64,000 nt of DNA from Chryseolinea lacunae (GTDB lineage Bacteria > Bacteroidota > Bacteroidia > Cytophagales > Cyclobacteriaceae): assembly GCF_016735595.1 (NCBI RefSeq), contig NZ_JAERRB010000001.1, positions 434,001 through 498,000 on the forward strand. Direction: 5' to 3'. Each line of letters opens with the position of its first letter. Positions within the stretch are counted from its first letter, which is position 1. The notes beneath the pieces are model-generated. The model did not search any database and had not been told where the DNA came from. It saw only the letters and a program-made list of their open reading frames with translations. The position numbers and the translations under genes are program-made. Shown piece after piece: positions 8,709 to 19,500 of the stretch.

Positions 8709-11700
8709 TCTACAGAAACACCTTTCAGCACAAACGAATAGCGATATTCGACAGGCTTTATTTTGTAGGCATCGTGCACCGGTGCGCCCCATGAGTTGTC
8801 GCCGCCCACGCCCATTTGTTTCAGGTCGATGTTCCAGGTCACAAAGTCGCGTTGCACCACATCATAGGAATGCTTCGACACGTTGGGCACCAGCCCCGAT
8901 GCAGACTTACCTTTACCTTCCTTAAAATCAAGTTCATCCTGACTGAAGGGCCACGCAGAGGAAGACAACAGTTGATCGTCGGTCTCCAGCTTCAATCCAA
9001 TGCCATCGGCGCTGGCAAGCGTCATCCAACGCACGTCGGTTTTGTTTCCGGTTTCCTGCGGCCTCGGATAACGATAGACCTGATCCCACAACATTCCCTT
9101 GTAGACACCCACCGCCGCGCCCGACTTCCGGTCGGCATAAGATTCGTACGGACCCCGACCATACCAGCTCATGTATTGAAACTCCTGTGGCAACGTGAGC
9201 TGCATGCCCAACCTCGGCATGTCGGGCAATGCTTTTGCCCCGGGGAGAAAATGATATTCAACCTTCACCTCTGCCAACGGACGAATTGTGTATCGCACTT
9301 CAACAGTCGACTTCACGGCAGGCAGAGAAAACGTTGACGACACAACTACTTCGCTCGCATCCTGCTTATCGATCTGACAGCTGATGAATTTCGCATTTCG
9401 TCCCGCGTCTTTCCACACGGCAGCCCAAACCTGCATGTTGTTGCCCAGGTCGTTGTCGGTTGGTGCGCGCCAGAATTGAGGGCGCAGTGGCGTGCGTAAC
9501 AGCTTTTTGTTTTTGACGGTGAAATCTGTTAATGTTCCGTCGGTCAAATTCAGGGTCACTGAAAAGTCTGCTCCGGAAACCGTAACATCTGTTTTGGTCT
9601 TCACCGTCTCCAGTTTTTCGGACGACGCCACAGGTACCGGCCGCTGTCTTTCTTTGATCACAAACTGTTCCCATGCTGTTTCAAATCCGACAGGCAAAAA
9701 GGGAACATCCGAATTAACATGCGCGCTTAGTTTGAGAATATATTCGCGTGTGTCCGTAGCCATGGATTGCGGCAATGGAATTTTCACACGTGTGCCCGCA
9801 CCGGGCAGTGCCTCAACCTTGTTCAGCCATCCTTTGGAAACTACCACGCCATCGGCCGTCAGCTGCCACTGAAAGTTCAGTCTGCTGAGATCAGAAAAGA
9901 CAAACTTATTGAGAATTTCAAACTCCCCCGCAGACGCATTCACGGCCTGGAAAGAAACCGGTTGATACACTTTCTTTACTTCAAAATAATGTGGTATCGG
10001 CTCGCGCAGACCGGTCACCAGTCCTTTGTTGATGAAGGCACCGTCGGTGGGAAGGTCGGGGTGATAGTCGTGACCGTAGGCCATATACCTCACACCTTTG
10101 CTGTTGGTGTATTGCAGGCCTTGGTCGGACCACTCCCAGATGAAGCCGCCCTGCAGCACGGGATACTTTTCGATTTCATTCCAATAGTCCTGCAGGTTGC
10201 CGCCGGAATTTCCCATCACATGAGCATATTCACACATGATGAGCGGACGCGAGGGGTTCGATTTTGCATACTCCACAATCTGTGGAATGCGGGCGTACAT
10301 CGGCGAGAAAATGTCAGTGTACGCATGCAGCTTCGCCGGCTCATAGGCCACAGGCCGTGTGTTGTCGTGCCGATGAAGCCACTGATAGGTGCTGTCAAAC
10401 ACAGGGCCGTCGCCCGATTCGTTGCCCAGCGACCAGATGATGATGGACGGATGATTCTTGTCGCGCTCGAACATGTTGCGCGTCCGGTCTTTGTGTGCCG
10501 GAAGCCAGCTCATTTCGTTACCCAGCTTCGTACTGTCGTCCAACGCCAGTGGCTGGCTCTCGATGTTTGCTTCGTCAATAACATAGAAGCCGTATTCATC
10601 CATGAGATCATACCACATCGGGTTGTTGGGATAATGACAGCCGCGCACGGCATTGATGTTGGCTTGCTTCATCAACGCAATGTCACGGAGCATGATGTCA
10701 CGGGTGATGTAATGCCCCTGGGTGGCGTGTGCTTCATGACGGTTCACGCCTTTGATTTTGATGGCCTTGCCGTTGATCAGCAGTTGCGCATTCTGTATCT
10801 GCACGGTTCTGAAACCAACTTTATCGGATATTACTTCTACAATTTTCTTGTCGGCATCTTTTAATGTGACCACCAGTGTGTAAAGCTCCGGCGTTTCTGC
10901 GGTCCACTTTCGTGGATTGAGAATGGTTTGCGGAAGGGAAATAGTGAACGGTTTGTCCGGCACAATTTGCAGGGGCTGCGATGCGTTCCAAATCGTTTTC
11001 AAATTGTTTTCATCGTCGAGCAGCGAAATGTCGGCTACTCCCTTGAAGGTTTTCGCTGTCAGATTTTTGAATTGCACATTCAACAGCAACTTGCCGTGCT
11101 GGTAAGCTTCATCCAACCCAGCCTTCACAAAGAAATCAGACACGCGCACTTTTGGTGCAGCATAGAGGTAAACATCGCGTTCGATGCCCGATACTTTCAG
11201 CATGTCTTGAGCTTCGAGGTAGCTGCCATCGCTCCAGCGGAAAATCTGGAGGGCAATTGTATTTGTTCCGGCCTTCAGGAATTTGGTGATGTTGAATTCG
11301 GCTGGTGTCTTCGAATCTTCGGAGTAGCCCACCTGGGTTCCGTTTATCCAGACATAGACGGCAGAGTTCACCGCGCCGAGGTGAAGAAACACTTCCCTCC
11401 TACGCCATGCGTCACGAAGTTCAAATGTTCTTCGATACGAACCCACCGGGTTGTAGTCTTGCGGGGCATCGGGCCAATGGGTGTCGAAGGGATATTTTTC
11501 ATCAAGGTAAATCGGGTAGTCATAACCTTCCACTTCCCAATTGGCCGGCACCTTAATATTCTCCCACGGGGTCACATCAAATTCTTCCTTATAGAAACCC
11601 TCCGGCCTGTCGGCTGGCTTCTTGGCAAAGTTGAATTTCCACAAGCCATTCAATGATTGATACCACGCAGATTTTTCTTTTTCATCCTGCACAGCCTGCT

Positions 11701-11863
11701 CCACATTGTCGTATGAAAAAAAAGTTGCGTGCGGGTCTTCCTTGTTTATTCTGAACACGGTGTGGTCCTGCCACGGATCGCGTTGTGCAAAAGCCTGAGA
11801 GAATGCAGTTACACACACGGTGAATACAAAAATCCGCGTGGCACTCGAATAAAATTTCGTCAT
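8705..11863 (-). CDS. Secreted glycoside hydrolase family 2 beta-galactosidase (LacZ-like)
   Basis: This 1052-residue protein has a signal peptide (cleavage after AFSQAFAQ) and the full LacZ-like order: jelly roll, Ig-like, TIM barrel and C-terminal Bgal_small domain. The acid/base Glu is in LGNESGDGP (near residue 481) and the nucleophile Glu in MCEYAHVMGN (near 543). The length is typical of Bacteroidota GH2 beta-galactosidases. It lies 14 bp after the kinase/phospholyase fusion and overlaps the GH31 gene by 4 bp. A likely role is periplasmic removal of beta-galactose, here possibly from galactosyl-hydroxylysine. Lactose or plant galactosides are the ordinary alternatives. Confidence 0.92.
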   Translation of the reverse strand: MTKFYSSATRIFVFTVCVTAFSQAFAQRDPWQDHTVFRINKEDPHATFFSYDNVEQAVQDEKEKSAWYQSLNGLWKFNFAKKPADRPEGFYKEEFDVTPWENIKVPANWEVEGYDYPIYLDEKYPFDTHWPDAPQDYNPVGSYRRTFELRDAWRRREVFLHLGAVNSAVYVWINGTQVGYSEDSKTPAEFNITKFLKAGTNTIALQIFRWSDGSYLEAQDMLKVSGIERDVYLYAAPKVRVSDFFVKAGLDEAYQHGKLLLNVQFKNLTAKTFKGVADISLLDDENNLKTIWNASQPLQIVPDKPFTISLPQTILNPRKWTAETPELYTLVVTLKDADKKIVEVISDKVGFRTVQIQNAQLLINGKAIKIKGVNRHEAHATQGHYITRDIMLRDIALMKQANINAVRGCHYPNNPMWYDLMDEYGFYVIDEANIESQPLALDDSTKLGNEMSWLPAHKDRTRNMFERDKNHPSIIIWSLGNESGDGPVFDSTYQWLHRHDNTRPVAYEPAKLHAYTDIFSPMYARIPQIVEYAKSNPSRPLIMCEYAHVMGNSGGNLQDYWNEIEKYPVLQGGFIWEWSDQGLQYTNSKGVRYMAYGHDYHPDLPTDGAFINKGLVTGLREPIPHYFEVKKVYQPVSFQAVNASAGEFEILNKFVFSDLSRLNFQWQLTADGVVVSKGWLNKVEALPGAGTRVKIPLPQSMATDTREYILKLSAHVNSDVPFLPVGFETAWEQFVIKERQRPVPVASSEKLETVKTKTDVTVSGADFSVTLNLTDGTLTDFTVKNKKLLRTPLRPQFWRAPTDNDLGNNMQVWAAVWKDAGRNAKFISCQIDKQDASEVVVSSTFSLPAVKSTVEVRYTIRPLAEVKVEYHFLPGAKALPDMPRLGMQLTLPQEFQYMSWYGRGPYESYADRKSGAAVGVYKGMLWDQVYRYPRPQETGNKTDVRWMTLASADGIGLKLETDDQLLSSSAWPFSQDELDFKEGKGKSASGLVPNVSKHSYDVVQRDFVTWNIDLKQMGVGGDNSWGAPVHDAYKIKPVEYRYSFVLKGVSVE

Positions 11864-11877
11864 GATTTGTTTCCGGG

Positions 11878-14800
11878 TTATTGAACATGCATAACATCTT
11901 CGCGCAACACAGCCGCTATGGCATCGAGCAGGAAGTCGGCGTTGGAAGAAGAAAACACGAGTGGTGGTTTTATTTTCAGCACGTTGTTGAAGGGACCGTC
12001 GGTGCTCATCAGAATACCTTTGTCGCGCATGCGGTTGGCGAAATAGGATGCTTGCTCCGTGGCCGGTGCTTTGGTGTCACGATCTTTCACCAGCTCAAAG
12101 CCAATGAACAACCCAGGCCCGCGCACATCGCCAACAATGGGAAACCGATCCATCAGGTCGCGCAATCCCGCCTTCAGATAGTTGCCGACGAGCTTTGCAT
12201 TTTGTTGAAGACCTTCGTCTTTAATCACCTTCAGCACTTCCAAGCCAATAGCGCACGACACCGGGTTGCCGCCAAAGGTGTTAAAGTATTCCATGCCGTT
12301 CTTGAATGCATCGGCAATCGCCTGCGTGGTCACCACCACGGCCAGGGGATGGCCGTTGCCAATCGGTTTGCCAATGGTCACGATGTCGGGAACAACATCG
12401 TGTTGCTGGAAGGCCCAGAAATGATCGCCCGCTCGGCCACAACCGGTCTGCACTTCGTCGGCCAGACAAACCCCACCGGCCTCGCGCACGTGTTGATAGG
12501 CCTGCTTCAAAAAGTTTTCCGGAAGCTCCACTTGTCCACCACAGCTGATGACGGATTCAAAAATGAAGGCCGCCGGGTTTCGCCCTTGTGCCTGCATGTT
12601 CGCGATGGCTTGCTTCACATGTCCGGCATAGTGGCTCGCCACGTGCGGGTCGCCGGCGCGATATAGGCCCCGATACACATCGGGTATGGGCACGACGTGA
12701 ACGTGTGGTGCCGCGCCCTTTCCGCCCGCGCCGTCAAATTTATAGGAACTGATTTCAATGCAGCCGCCGGTGTTGCCATGATAGCCCACTTCGGAAACAA
12801 TCATGTCTTTCTGCCCCGTGTAGTTTCGGGCGAGGCGCATGCCCAACTCGTTGGCTTCGCTGCCGGAGTTCACGATGAAAGCCACGTTGAGTGGGGGTGG
12901 CATGGTTTCGAGCATGGCTTCTACGAACTTCACAATGTTGTCGTGCAGGTAGCGTGTGTTGGTGTTGAGCACGGCCATCTGTCGTTGGCCTGCGCGCACC
13001 ACACGTGGATGTTCGTGTCCCACATGAGCCACGTTGTTCACGGTGTCGAGATATCGTCTTCCGGCATCGTCGAGCAAATGAACACCGTTGCCGCGCACCA
13101 TCTTGATAGGCTCGCGATAGGAAATGCTCATGTTCTTGCCGAGGTGCTCTTTGCGATAGTCCACGATGTGTTGTGAACTCAGGCTTGCCAGTTGTTCGGA
13201 TGGCTTGCCGGTGAGCAACAACCACGGATCAGGGCAAATGCTTTTCCAGAGGGTGCGCTGGTGCGCATAAGCCACCCCGGGAAAATCGCCTTGCTTGCCT
13301 AACATGTCGAGCACGATTTGGAAGTGCAGGTGCGGGGGCCAGTTGCCGTTTTCACGACGGCCACCAACGTGACCAATCACGTCGCCGCGACGAACTGTTT
13401 TTCCCACGTTCAGCGCAGTCAACGAGTTTGTCGACAGGTGGCCATAGAGTGTGTAGAAGATCAGGTCGTCGGCTACTTTGTGTTCGAGTATTATCGTAGG
13501 ACCGTAGTCGCGTTCGGCCGCGTTGTTGGCAAAGCTGTGAACCGTGCCGTCGCACACGGCAAAGACTTCGGTTTGTTGTTGCGTGAAGAAGTCCATGCCG
13601 ATGTGAACCGTCCGCCAGGTTTGTGAATCATTTCCTTGCGTGGCAAACGCGTCCGTTGTGTAGAGCGCACGGGCTTCGTCATAGCGGCCAATGGCGAGCG
13701 TTGCATCCGCGTCGGCCATCAGGGTTTGCACTTGTTTGTCGAGCATGTCTGCATCGAGCAGGTTTTGTGAATTGCCTGCATCGAGGCTGCCCACACTCAA
13801 GTCGAGCCATGTTATGTTCTTTGCGTTCTTCACCGGGAAGTTCATGGCCTTATAGTGCGCCGACGCCCACTGCACAAATTTCTCATGTATCGTGCAGGCT
13901 TCCTTTCCGCAGGCATTCCGGAATGCATAGTGTGCCAGCTCCGGTGCAATGGCACGAAGTTTCTCCAGCAAATCCCACGCAGGCTTGTCGCTGATTTGCA
14001 GGTATTCATTTTCGGGATGCTCCACCCGGTTCAATGCTGCACAGGTTATGCTGATCAGCAATCGTGTTGCCACCAGGGAAAAAATCACAGAAAGCTCTTC
14101 GTCGGTCAGCGGACAGACGCTATTAAAACCTTTCACCACCTGACACGCCGCGTCAAGCGGATCAGGTTTGTCCATCGCGGCATAGGCAATGGCAATGGCC
14201 AGTTCGTTCACCGTGTGGGTATAGACCACATCGCCAAAGTCGATCACGCCGGGCACACGCGGGTCGGTTGCATCGTTGCTCACCAGAACATTATAATCGT
14301 TGGCGTCGTTGTAGTTCACGCTTTTGCGCAACGACGGCATCAACGGCACCACGCGTTGTTCGAACAACGTGTAGAAATGATGAACCCATTCGTTCCGTTC
14401 GCCGTCCACAACAAGGTTGAGGTGCGGCTTAATCCACATGGCTTGCGACGGGTCCCACTTCATGAAGCGATGCGCCTCTGCATGATCGAAATCAGACAAG
14501 GCAACGCATAGCTTGCCACACATCGCACCCAGCTGAATAAGCAACGCCGGGCTATGCGGATTCACTTTTGCCCAGGGTCGTCCATCCACCCACGTGAGCA
14601 GTCTCACCATGCGGGGTTGGGATGAGCCATCGGCAATCTCAAGAATGTCGCGACCGTTTTTTGCATTCACCACCGTCGACACCTGAAGGCCCACGTCTTT
14701 TGTGGCGAGGTGGTGCATCACAGCATTTTGCAACTCCAGACACCCGCGTTTCTCTTCCGCGTTGGCGATCTTTAAAATGAACGAGCGTCCGTCGGTGGCG

Positions 14801-14916
14801 CGCAGGAAGAAATTAAAATCAAGTTCGCCAGGCAAGGGTTGAACCTCCGCTTGCAATCCAAAGTTTTTCAGCACGAAGTCGGCAATCTCGGGGGAGGAAT
14901 AAGTTTTCATGGTCAT
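11878..14916 (-). CDS. Three-domain fusion: hydroxylysine-kinase-like (HYKK) + M23 peptidase-like + class III PLP phospholyase (PHYKPL-like)
   Basis: The start is set at 14916 (MTMKTYSSP; 14910 also possible). There is no signal peptide, so it is cytoplasmic. Residues 1-355 are an APH-fold kinase resembling human hydroxylysine kinase: [16 protein letters not shown], catalytic Asp in NYNDANDYN (near 204) and Mg-binding IDFGD (near 226). The usual catalytic-loop His is Tyr. Residues about 410-570 are an M23/LAS domain with complete zinc ligands (HIGMD near 439, HLHF near 530). Residues 590-1010 are a class III PLP enzyme with Lys in [10 protein letters not shown] (near 849). Its blocks [32 protein letters not shown] and LSTDGP match the AGXT2L/PHYKPL ammonia-phospholyases rather than ordinary transaminases. 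It would phosphorylate 5-hydroxylysine and split the product to 2-aminoadipate semialdehyde. Phosphoethanolamine (ETNPPL-like) is the main alternative. Confidence 0.9.
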   Translation of the reverse strand: MTMKTYSSPEIADFVLKNFGLQAEVQPLPGELDFNFFLRATDGRSFILKIANAEEKRGCLELQNAVMHHLATKDVGLQVSTVVNAKNGRDILEIADGSSQPRMVRLLTWVDGRPWAKVNPHSPALLIQLGAMCGKLCVALSDFDHAEAHRFMKWDPSQAMWIKPHLNLVVDGERNEWVHHFYTLFEQRVVPLMPSLRKSVNYNDANDYNVLVSNDATDPRVPGVIDFGDVVYTHTVNELAIAIAYAAMDKPDPLDAACQVVKGFNSVCPLTDEELSVIFSLVATRLLISITCAALNRVEHPENEYLQISDKPAWDLLEKLRAIAPELAHYAFRNACGKEACTIHEKFVQWASAHYKAMNFPVKNAKNITWLDLSVGSLDAGNSQNLLDADMLDKQVQTLMADADATLAIGRYDEARALYTTDAFATQGNDSQTWRTVHIGMDFFTQQQTEVFAVCDGTVHSFANNAAERDYGPTIILEHKVADDLIFYTLYGHLSTNSLTALNVGKTVRRGDVIGHVGGRRENGNWPPHLHFQIVLDMLGKQGDFPGVAYAHQRTLWKSICPDPWLLLTGKPSEQLASLSSQHIVDYRKEHLGKNMSISYREPIKMVRGNGVHLLDDAGRRYLDTVNNVAHVGHEHPRVVRAGQRQMAVLNTNTRYLHDNIVKFVEAMLETMPPPLNVAFIVNSGSEANELGMRLARNYTGQKDMIVSEVGYHGNTGGCIEISSYKFDGAGGKGAAPHVHVVPIPDVYRGLYRAGDPHVASHYAGHVKQAIANMQAQGRNPAAFIFESVISCGGQVELPENFLKQAYQHVREAGGVCLADEVQTGCGRAGDHFWAFQQHDVVPDIVTIGKPIGNGHPLAVVVTTQAIADAFKNGMEYFNTFGGNPVSCAIGLEVLKVIKDEGLQQNAKLVGNYLKAGLRDLMDRFPIVGDVRGPGLFIGFELVKDRDTKAPATEQASYFANRMRDKGILMSTDGPFNNVLKIKPPLVFSSSNADFLLDAIAAVLREDVMHVQ

Positions 14917-14943
14917 CTCTTGTGGTGTTCGCGTGGGAATTCT

Positions 14944-14972
14944 AAAAAAAGTCACCCTCTTGCGAGGGTGAC
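14944..14972 (-). terminator. Stem-loop with U-run between susD and the downstream enzymes
   Basis: A perfect 9-bp stem GTCACCCTC/GAGGGTGAC with a 4-nt loop is followed on the minus strand by seven T. It lies just after susD and only 27 bp before the ATG of the fusion gene, so there is no room for a promoter after it. It probably terminates part of the transcripts and lowers enzyme output relative to SusC and SusD. Confidence 0.85.
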
Positions 14973-15007
14973 CACTTCTACCAATCTACCGGATAAGGAA
15001 ACCGGCT

Positions 15008-16534
15008 TTACCATTTATCGTTTTGAACAAGGTTTTTGTTTAAGGAAATTTCTGAAGCCGGTATGGGGCTGATCTCGTGCTTTCCTTCCACAAAATTGTC
15101 GGCAAAGGCTTTTCCATGATCAGAGAGTGTTGTTTTGATACTCTCTTTGGCCACGCTGCCTTTGCTCCACCTATACAAGTCCATCCAGCGAATGCCATAT
15201 TCCATCGACAACTCGCAAGGGCGTTCGTGATGACGGATCTGCTCGCGGAGCGCATCTTTTGTGAACGTGTTGTCGAGTGGTTCAGCATGCGCACGAACTC
15301 TCACTGTATTGATGGCATCAATGGCATCGGCGGTGTTGTTGTTTTCGTTCAGCGCTTCGGCGTACATCAACAACACGTCGGCATAGCGAATGAGCGACAC
15401 GTTCGTGCCCACGTAGTCACCCTGTTTGTCGGTCCATGCATTGTATTTCTTGAAGTATTGCGGGAACGTGAGCGATCCTTTCACGTCGGCATAGGGAATG
15501 GCATCGGTTTCGGTAGGACGTCTGATGGTGGAATTGGGATCGTCGAAGAAAAGAGATTCATAGACACGGTCGCTGTATTCATCGCTCGTCGTGAGGTCGG
15601 TTTTCATTTCTTCCAAAATCCAGTCCGATGCGGAGAACAATTCCCAGCCATCCAACGCCGCGGGTGTGATTTCCCAGTTGATAGGCTGACGTTTGTCTAC
15701 ACCACCATTGCGATCGCCAGAGAACTGAATTTCGAATACAGACTCCACGCCGTTTTCGCCCACGCCGTTGAAATTGTCGGCATAATTTGGTAGCAGGCTG
15801 TACGGTCCTTGCTCTACCACTTCCTTAAATTTTGACACCGCTTCGCTCCACTTCTCCTGGAACAAATACGCCTTCCCTAACAAAGCTTTTGCCGACCACC
15901 TCGTGGCGCGACCGGTCCACACGTCGGCGTGCGATTGGGGCACGGTGGTCTCAGCTTCTTTCAAATCCGATTCAATCAATGCCCAGATTTCGCCAACAGC
16001 TGCCTGCGATGGAATGAGTTTGTCCACATCCGTTTCAAACACCGTCACCTTGGGGATTTTCTCAAAGCTGCACACCAGGTAGAAGTAGTTGAGCGCGCGC
16101 AGAAATTTTGCTTCTCCAATGTAGGCTTGCTTCAGCTCGTCGCTGAGGCCGGGCACGTTGGGTGTGTTTTGAATGACCTGGTTTGCACGGGCAATGCCGG
16201 CATAGCGTGTGAGCCAGTTGTTTGAGGCTGTGCTTTCATCTGCCGTGTTGGTGAATGAGGCGAGTTTGCCGGCATAGCCGGAGCTTTGGTTGTTGCTGAT
16301 CTCGTCGGTGCGGATCACCATGCCCAAAAATACTTCTTCAAAAAATGTCCACTTGCTTCCGTCCCAGCTGGCCAATGCCGAGTAGGCGGCGGTGAGTCCT
16401 TGTTGCACGTGTTGTTCCGTTTGCCAGAACGAGTCGTTTGTCAAGTTTCCTTTGTTGGGAACTTCCAGGTAGTCGCTGCACGACGAAGCCACGAACATGA
16501 TGGCCAGCACTGCGAGAATATAGTATGTTTTCAT
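15008..16534 (-). CDS. susD: SusD/RagB-family outer-membrane nutrient-binding lipoprotein
   Basis: The 508-residue product has a lipoprotein signal ending in VASSC (Cys20), then the SusD opening SDYLEVPNKGNLTNDSFWQTEQ. TPR-like helices follow, with the conserved late block RYADVLLMYAEALNE and the C-terminal RxHERPCELSMEYGIRWMDLYRW. SusD proteins sit on the cell surface as a lid on the SusC channel and bind the substrate. It is 18 bp downstream of susC and is followed by a terminator-like hairpin. The locus context suggests a ligand related to glycosylated hydroxylysine or collagen peptide. Confidence 0.95.
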   Translation of the reverse strand: MKTYYILAVLAIMFVASSCSDYLEVPNKGNLTNDSFWQTEQHVQQGLTAAYSALASWDGSKWTFFEEVFLGMVIRTDEISNNQSSGYAGKLASFTNTADESTASNNWLTRYAGIARANQVIQNTPNVPGLSDELKQAYIGEAKFLRALNYFYLVCSFEKIPKVTVFETDVDKLIPSQAAVGEIWALIESDLKEAETTVPQSHADVWTGRATRWSAKALLGKAYLFQEKWSEAVSKFKEVVEQGPYSLLPNYADNFNGVGENGVESVFEIQFSGDRNGGVDKRQPINWEITPAALDGWELFSASDWILEEMKTDLTTSDEYSDRVYESLFFDDPNSTIRRPTETDAIPYADVKGSLTFPQYFKKYNAWTDKQGDYVGTNVSLIRYADVLLMYAEALNENNNTADAIDAINTVRVRAHAEPLDNTFTKDALREQIRHHERPCELSMEYGIRWMDLYRWSKGSVAKESIKTTLSDHGKAFADNFVEGKHEISPIPASEISLNKNLVQNDKW

Positions 16535-16552
16535 AGTCTGCTGTTGGTTGAA

Positions 16553-19500
16553 TTAAAGACCGATGGTGATGCCTGCTACAAACGAGCGCGAGATGGGGTA
16601 AAACCCTTTATCAACGCCGCGCGAGAATTTGCCCGTGTTGGAAAGTCCCGGATCAAAGCCCATGTAGTTTGTGATGGTGAACAAATTGTAGCCGCCCGCA
16701 AAAACGCGCAGTCGGGTGAGGCCGATGTTTTCTGCCAGGGGCGCGGGAAGCGTGTAGCCAATCTGAAGGTTTCTCAATCGCACATACGAAGCGTTCTCCA
16801 GAAAATAGTTCGAGGCCGTTGTGTAGTTGCTGTTGGGGTCGGTATAGTTCAGGCGGGGAACGTCGCTCGAAGCGTTTGTCGGTGTCCACGAGTTCAACAG
16901 ATCGGGCGATGCATTGAGGCGATACATTTCCATCTTGAAGGCGTTATACATTTTGTTGCCAGCCGTGCCGTTGAACATGACGGTGAAGTCAAAATTCTTC
17001 CAGCTCGCATTGAAGGTTAAACCAAACGATGCTTTGGGCAAGCCGCTTCCAAAAGAACGTTTGTCTTTGTCGTCGATCACACCGTCGTTGTTGATGTCAA
17101 CAAATTTGAAATCGCCGGGGGCGGCGTTGGGCTGAAGCAGTTCGCCGTCTTTGCCTTTGTAGGCATCAACCTCTTGCTGGGTTTGAAAAATGCCTGCCAC
17201 TTCTTTCATATAGAACTCTCCCACCTGCGTGCCCACGGCGGTGCGCGTGGTGGCGTAGTTGTTGAACTCTACATAACCGTCGATGAACTCCTGGCCTTCA
17301 TAGCCCAACTTTGTGATTTTGTTTTTGGATGTGCCCACGTTGGCGCTGATGTTGTATTGGAAGTCGCCCGCTTCGTTTCTATACGTAGCCGTCACTTCAA
17401 GACCTTTGTTTTCGAGGTTACCCGCGTTGGTTGTGGGTGCCTTCTGAATGCCGGCCGATCCGGGCGGGCGACGTTCCACCAGCATGCCTTCCGTTTTCGA
17501 CTGGAAGTAGTCGATGGTGAACGACAGTTTGTTCTCTAACAATCCCAAATCCAACCCGATGTTGCTGGTGGTGGTTTGTTCCCATTTGATGTCGGGTGTG
17601 CCAATGCCCAGGGCCGAAGCACCGGTGGCCACCGTTTGTGGTTTCGACAATCCGAAAGGATAGTTCACGGCGCTGGGAAAATCAGGGTCGCCACTGCCCA
17701 GCGTGATCAGCGATTGATACTTGTAGTCGCCAATGCTTTGATTACCCACCACGCCATAGCTGAAGCGGGGCTTCAGCTCGCTGATGAAATCGATATTAAA
17801 AAAGCTCTCGCGGTGAATGGCCCAACCGCCGGACACGGCATAGAATGTTCCCCAACGATTTTCGGGACCAAAGCGTGTCGATCCGTCTTTGCGCACACTG
17901 CCTTCAATAAAATACTTGTTGGCAAAGCTATACGTTGCACGACCAAAGAACGACAACAGTCTGTTCTCCACAATTCCACCATAAGCATTGCGTGTGCCAA
18001 TGCCCGCATCAAGCGCAGGCACCAGCGACGACGGCAGTTCAAGATTGGAACCACCCACCGAGCGCATAACATACCGCTCGCTCGATTGGCCTAATAGCAC
18101 CGCAATGCTGTGGTCATTAAATTCTTTCTTGATGTTCAACAGGTTGTTGAAAATGGACGAGTTTATTCTGGCACGTTCCTGCCACGTGCGCGGCGTCTCA
18201 ACCGTGGCGCCGGGGCCAAAGTTGTAGGCGGGCAAGAATGTGTCGTTGTAGGTGTTCTCCGAGTTCACGCCCAGCTTGAATTGGTAAGTGAGCCACGACA
18301 ACACTTTCAAATCAGCACCCCAGTTCAACTGAAGGTAGTCATCCTGGTTCGTGTTGTTTTGCAACATCTGCGAACCAATGGGGTTGCCCGCGCCCACCAC
18401 ACCCAGCAACGGGTCCTGACCCGCATAGCCGTTGGGACTGGTGGCATCATAAATTTCTTTGTGTGGAAGCGCTGTATACAAAGACATGATGGGCGAAAAA
18501 TCGGCGTTGCCCTGGCCGAGTGCTTCCGAATAGTTCTTCAGGTCTTTGCGCACAAACGAAACGCCGAGGTTGAACTTCAAGTGATCGTGCAGCAGGTTTT
18601 TGAACTCCAGGTTCAGGCGCGAGTTGTACCGATTCAATCCGGTGTTCACAACGGTGCCGTTGTTTGAATAGTAGCCGCCCGCAAAACTATAGGTCACATC
18701 GTCGGTGCCACCGGCAATGCTCAGGTCGTGTTTTTGTTCGAGGCCTGTTTTGAAATAGGCATCGGCCCAGCGTGTGTCTGCAAACTTCGAATTGTCCATC
18801 GTCCACGTGGGGGGCGTGAGGCCCGCGTTGTTGTAGGCGTTCTGCATGATGGCGTTCTTCTGCGCCTTCGACACTGCCGACACACCGTTGAGGTTGACAT
18901 CGTTGGCGCCTACAAAAGAGTTGATGGTGATTTGCGGCTTGCCCGACTTGCCACGCTTTGTGGTGATGAGAATAACCCCGTTCGATCCGCGTGCGCCATA
19001 GATGGTGGCGGCCGATGCGTCTTTCAACACCGAGATGCTTTCGATCTCCGCGGGGTTGAGATAGGATGGTTCGCTGGGAATACCGTCGATGACATAGAGC
19101 GGCGAGCTTCCGTTGATGGTGCCCAGTCCACGGATCTGCACCACCGGTGCGGCACCCGGTGCACCTGTGGCATTGGAAACACTCACGCCGGCCACTTGTC
19201 CCTGTAAGGCATTGAGTGCATCGCCCGTCGGCACTTTCATGAAGTTGTCCATGTTGGTAGACGCCACGGCACCGGTGAGGTGACTCTTTTGTTGTGTACC
19301 AAAACCGACCACCACCACTTCCTGTAGCGCGGTGACATCCGATTCCAGCTTCACAACCAACGTGGTTTGCGCAGGCAACACGGCCACCTCTTGTGTTTTG
19401 TAGCCAATGAACGACACAACCAGCGCATTGTCTTCCTCCTTCAGCACGATTGCAAACGCACCGTTGGCGTCGGTGGTGGTGCCGTTGGTGGTGCCTTTAA

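Noticed and set aside
9767-10864. Long plus-strand frames opposite the GH2 gene
   Set aside because: They are codon-bias shadows of a complete LacZ-like enzyme.
11878-14916. Annotating the fusion as an aminoglycoside resistance enzyme, a peptidoglycan hydrolase or a 4-aminobutyrate aminotransferase
   Set aside because: Each label fits only one domain by fold. The specific motifs of the kinase and PLP domains match HYKK and AGXT2L/PHYKPL families, and the absence of a signal peptide argues against a wall hydrolase.
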